Of a stretch of 64,000 nt of DNA, positions 60,723 to 64,000 are shown one piece after another (the stretch's first letter is position 1; every line of letters starts with the position of its first letter). The position numbers and the translations under genes were made by a program. The notes below the pieces were generated by a model. The model searched no databases, was not told where the DNA came from, and saw nothing but the letters and a program-made list of their open reading frames with translations. This DNA is from Littorina saxatilis (Eukaryota > Mollusca > Gastropoda > Littorinimorpha > Littorinidae): contig NC_090261.1 of the NCBI RefSeq assembly GCF_037325665.1, forward strand, positions 59,276,089 through 59,340,088, read 5' to 3'.

Positions 60723-60892
60723 AATTATCAAGTTAGTGTATCAACTTTTGAACGAACTGCGCCCAGTAGTTTCCCAGCAATAAGCTGTTAAGTCGAGACG
60801 AACAGACAGACACACAATTAAAGTCTGCAGGACCCTCCTACTGCGTACTTGGGGATAAAAAACGCTCGCGCTGGACCCGAGTACTCTTCAGA

Positions 60893-60895
<3 letters not shown>

Positions 60896-60934
<39 letters not shown>

Positions 60935-60969
60935 CTCTCTCCCTCACTCCCTCCCTCTCTCTCTTTCTT

Positions 60970-61010
<41 letters not shown>

Positions 61011-61035
61011 TACAGACTCATGCACACACACACAT

Positions 61036-61066
<31 letters not shown>

Positions 61067-61076
61067 CACACACAAA
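60896..61076. repeat. (CA)n/(CT)n microsatellite
   Basis: A long simple-repeat tract replaces part of unit 4 of the array. Confidence 0.95.
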
Positions 61077-61527
61077 GAGTAACACTAACACATGTGCACA
61101 AAATGAATCGAACCCGGATCACTTTGGCCATAGACTCTCTCGTGCTCTCTGTCTCTCTTTCACCGAGACCAAACCCTGCATTTTTGTTCTGTACCTGCAC
61201 TGTAGTTTCTTTGCTGAGACCATTTCCCCACCCGTTGTCTGGCTTGCACTGAAATCATGCTTTTCTCGTCACTGCGTGACGTGTTCGCCGCTCAAGTCTC
61301 CCCTTTAGTTCAGGCTGTTCGCAAAGCGACCAGCCTCCCACCGCAAAAACTCCCACCGTTAAGAGTGGCTTTTGTGTTTTTTGGGGCATTTAGGTCCCAG
61401 GTAACATTATGAAGTTTTAATACGATCAATCGGACCTATTATCAAGTTAGTGTATCAACTTTTGAAAGAACTGCGCCCAGTAGTTTCCCAGCAATAAGCT
61501 GTTAAGTCGAGACAGACAGACAGACAG

Positions 61528-61561
<34 letters not shown>

Positions 61562-61612
61562 ACAATTAAAGTCTGCTGGACCCTCATACTGCGTACTCGG
61601 GGATAAAAACAC

Positions 61613-63344
61613 CGGTTATAAAATGCCCCGACACGGACGCCAAAACTACTGTAATTTTACTCCGTAGAATCGACCGTTTTTGGCGCTCCGTATGTTTGCA
61701 CAATTAAGACAATGGCCGTGCGTGGTGCCGGACTCACTTAGCGGCTGCTGTTGGATGTTTGCCGCCCGTTTAAACGTGGCGTGATTAAATATTGCTTTAA
61801 CAATCGAACGTGGTGAGCTTCTTGTTAGCGGGGTTGTGGCAACTATGCAAAGGATGGGAGAGGACCAAACAGAAGGGTTGTTAGGTAATTTTTAAATATT
61901 AAAAAAACAAGCTGTTGGACAAAAACATGTTTTACGCCGGCCGGCCTCACGGTTGGTACATCAGGGGCATGTAAAGACAAGCTGGCCAAAACATGGAGTC
62001 ATTTTTACCTTAAAAGTTAAAAGACCTGTGTCTATCAGGTATCGTTCAAAGAAATATTATTTGAACTTGAATGGAAGTTCTCCTTCGTCATCCTCGTCAA
62101 ATCAGAAGAAAAAAAGGGGTTACATTTGTGTAACGTTTTGTTCGGAACAAAACAAAACACATGAACCTCGACCCGAGTAACTGCCTCTGAAGTGGAAAAA
62201 AAGAGACACAACCGGGGAAAAAAATAAGGAAATGATGCTGTGACCTATTTTAGAATGTCTCCACGATGGTCGTAGCAAGGACAACTGAAGACACCGTTGC
62301 AAAAATGTACCTTTCTTGTTGTTTTTATTCTTGATTTCCAACGATCTCTACATGCATTTAGCATCTCAGTGTCCAATCTTAAATAATGCGGGATCTGTCT
62401 TTCGTCACACGTTTGACCCTAAAACTGTCATGATTTTTTTTATTTTGTCATTTTCCTTTTGCGTGTGAGCCACAAAGTACTGCTTTTTTATTTTCTGTTT
62501 ACCCCTCAGCCCAGTAACATCACATTTTTGAGTAGCTGAATTGAACTGTATCTAAAGACGTCAGCGTTTTGTGTTTAAAAGCAGCAGCGATAGCAGCAGC
62601 AACACACATCATATTTACTTGTGGATGAAGAGTTACAAACAACAACAAAAAATGTTCGCAAATGTAGCGTGGTTACTTTAAAATTTCGATCGACTGTAAT
62701 GATTTGGTGGTGTTTGTTTTTCTTCTTCTCAAAATCATTGCAGTGATACTGATGGAATGAGGTCACGTTTTAGACCGCTTCTGGTATAATGGTCCCATCG
62801 GCGCAAGGCTTGCACTTTAAATTTGTTGCTAGTGTATGCATGGGTGGCCGAAGCACAAGAATCACCCTTTGAGGCAAACGGCCAGTCAAACAGGATCGAG
62901 ATTTTAGAGCGAAACTAATAACCGCTATTCTGATGAACACGTGGGGGAATTCGGGGGCTGTGATTGGATGGTCTCTTCCGATCATCAAAGCATAATGTGG
63001 CGGAAGTCGGCCATTTTACTCAATATCCAAAAGCATATTGAGAAAAATGGCCGACGCATGATTCCGGTTCACCCATCTGTACCACAGCGATGTTTCTATC
63101 GACAACAGCTTACACTGACAACTTAAAAGGCTGTTTCAACAACTGTGTTGTGAAGTCGAATGCACTTGGAGTCAGTTTTTCTTCCAAAGTCAGAAAGCGT
63201 GTAGCGGTGTGCATGTCTGCGCGAACATGATGCGCGTAAGAAGTTTGTCTGCTATCAAAACCTGAGATCAACGCATCGACGCAAAAACTGTCATTTTGTA
63301 AGTTTGGAACAACAAATCAAGGTCATAACAGCTATATAATCGCT
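61613..63344. other. Intergenic, no gene recognised
   Basis: Mixed-composition unique-looking sequence. A minus-strand reading at 62988-62770 (72 codons) and others lack any recognisable domain. A 5' exon of an unknown gene near 62940-63070 cannot be excluded, as the stretch around GGCGGAAGTCGGCCATTTTA is promoter-like. Confidence 0.4.
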
Positions 63345-63477
63345 ATTGTGTTTTCAGCGTAGCAATAGGGTCCGATATTTAGACTCGAACACGTATAATG
63401 CGACTCGTCTTCGACTCGTCGGCATTATACTTGTCTCGTCTAAATATCGGACCCTATTGCTACGCTGAAAACACAAT
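63345..63477. repeat. Foldback palindrome, 133 bp
   Basis: Arms ATTGTGTTTTCAGCGTAGCA and ATAGGGTCCGATATTTAGAC pair perfectly for 40 bp and imperfectly for about 25 more, around CGACTCGTCTTCGACTCGTCG. It is probably a foldback MITE. Confidence 0.85.
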
Positions 63478-64000
63478 ATTGTGTACAAACAAACAAACAG
63501 CTATTTAGCTGTTAATAAAACTGCTCTGGGTACGCAATGGTTCCCTCCAACATGCCAAGAGATGATGATGAAATCGTTCATTTAACGTCAATCTGTAAAA
63601 ACGTTGGCGACATTTGTCTTAGGTTTAAAACACACACAGGCGCGCATGCACACTTTCCCTTTGTGTGCAGTATGTCACCACCTGCCCTACCCCCCGCACA
63701 CTCTCGGCCTCAACTAATTAACAGTGGAAATAAGGGATACTTGGAAAAGCCTGAAGGAATATTCTTTAAATGGTCTGATACATTTTTGGTGGACGGTAGT
63801 TTTAAAAAGCGACGGCTTCAGATGCAGTATGGTTGCTTGATATCCATGTACCAAGTAGATGCGTGTGCAATAGTCTAGCGATGAGCTTGGGGCTTGCCAC
63901 CCAAGGTTTTTATTAAAACTTAAAAGGTATCTTTATTGTTCATTTGAGATATATTTGACTGATAAGGGAAGGGTATTTTTGTTTGAGTCATTATAAAATG
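63478..64000. other. Window end, unassigned
   Basis: A 113-codon plus-strand reading at 63537-63878 begins at TGG-ATG-like context without a recognised domain. I see no splice-supported gene. Confidence 0.4.

Larger units (their letters stand above)
58140..61612. repeat. Tandem array of four large units with tRNA-like modules
   Basis: Units begin near 58146, 58927, 59627 and 60856, each with AACGCTGGCGCTGGACCCGA (TCGCGC in the last) and GTACTCTTCAG. In full form each continues through an A-rich tract, a tRNA-like module (minus strand, GATCCGGGTTCGATTCCCGG), ATCATGCTTTTCTCGTCACT, a GTCCCAGGTAACATTATGAA block and a CAGA/CA microsatellite. The third unit has a SINE inserted; the second and fourth are rearranged. 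High similarity indicates recent local duplication. Confidence 0.8.

Noticed and set aside
62770-63878. Small ORFs near the right end
   Set aside because: No family resemblance, no splice-supported extension, and partial overlap with a foldback repeat.

Overview
This window is animal nuclear DNA: GT-AG spliced genes, long introns, tRNA-derived SINEs, microsatellites and many DNA-transposon families. The repeat style (SINEs with tRNA heads, molluscan-looking hairpin-ended repeats, a DIRS element) suggests a mollusc, most likely a marine gastropod. That is inference; the genes themselves only show a bilaterian animal.

I assembled six host genes exon by exon, and every junction keeps frame. From left to right they are DTD2 (minus, 2642-4957), COA4 (plus, 8748-9939), TAF8 (minus, 13213-20018), TBP (plus, 20513-30919), C6orf120/UPF0669 (minus, 37502-38128) and STYX (plus, 39871-53026). 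They alternate strand and so form three head-to-head pairs: DTD2/COA4, TAF8/TBP and C6orf120/STYX. The tightest is TAF8/TBP. Two TFIID subunits, the TATA-binding protein and the TAF10 partner TAF8, start only 494 bp apart. The shared interval has two ETS-type GGAAG motifs near the TAF8 start and a TATA box near the TBP start.

Most other DNA is mobile elements, often nested. TBP intron 3 holds an apparently intact 4.7-kb hAT transposon with an 8-bp target duplication and a three-exon transposase of 721 residues. STYX intron 5 holds a piggyBac-type MITE, itself interrupted by a whole-looking 6.1-kb DIRS-type tyrosine-recombinase retrotransposon (43361-49460). That element has identical 189-bp inverted repeats and an internal complementary region. 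Elsewhere there are a truncated LINE (6.5-8.1 kb), a Harbinger-type MITE, several hAT-type MITEs, a pogo-type MITE, at least five SINE families, and a structural class of repeats that begin AACAAG plus a small hairpin and end in a hairpin plus oligo-A.

From 54 kb to the end I see no convincing host gene: a GC-rich minisatellite, an inverted-repeat element with telomere-like repeats inside, a four-unit tandem array carrying tRNA-like modules (58.1-61.6 kb), and a 133-bp foldback palindrome near 63.4 kb.
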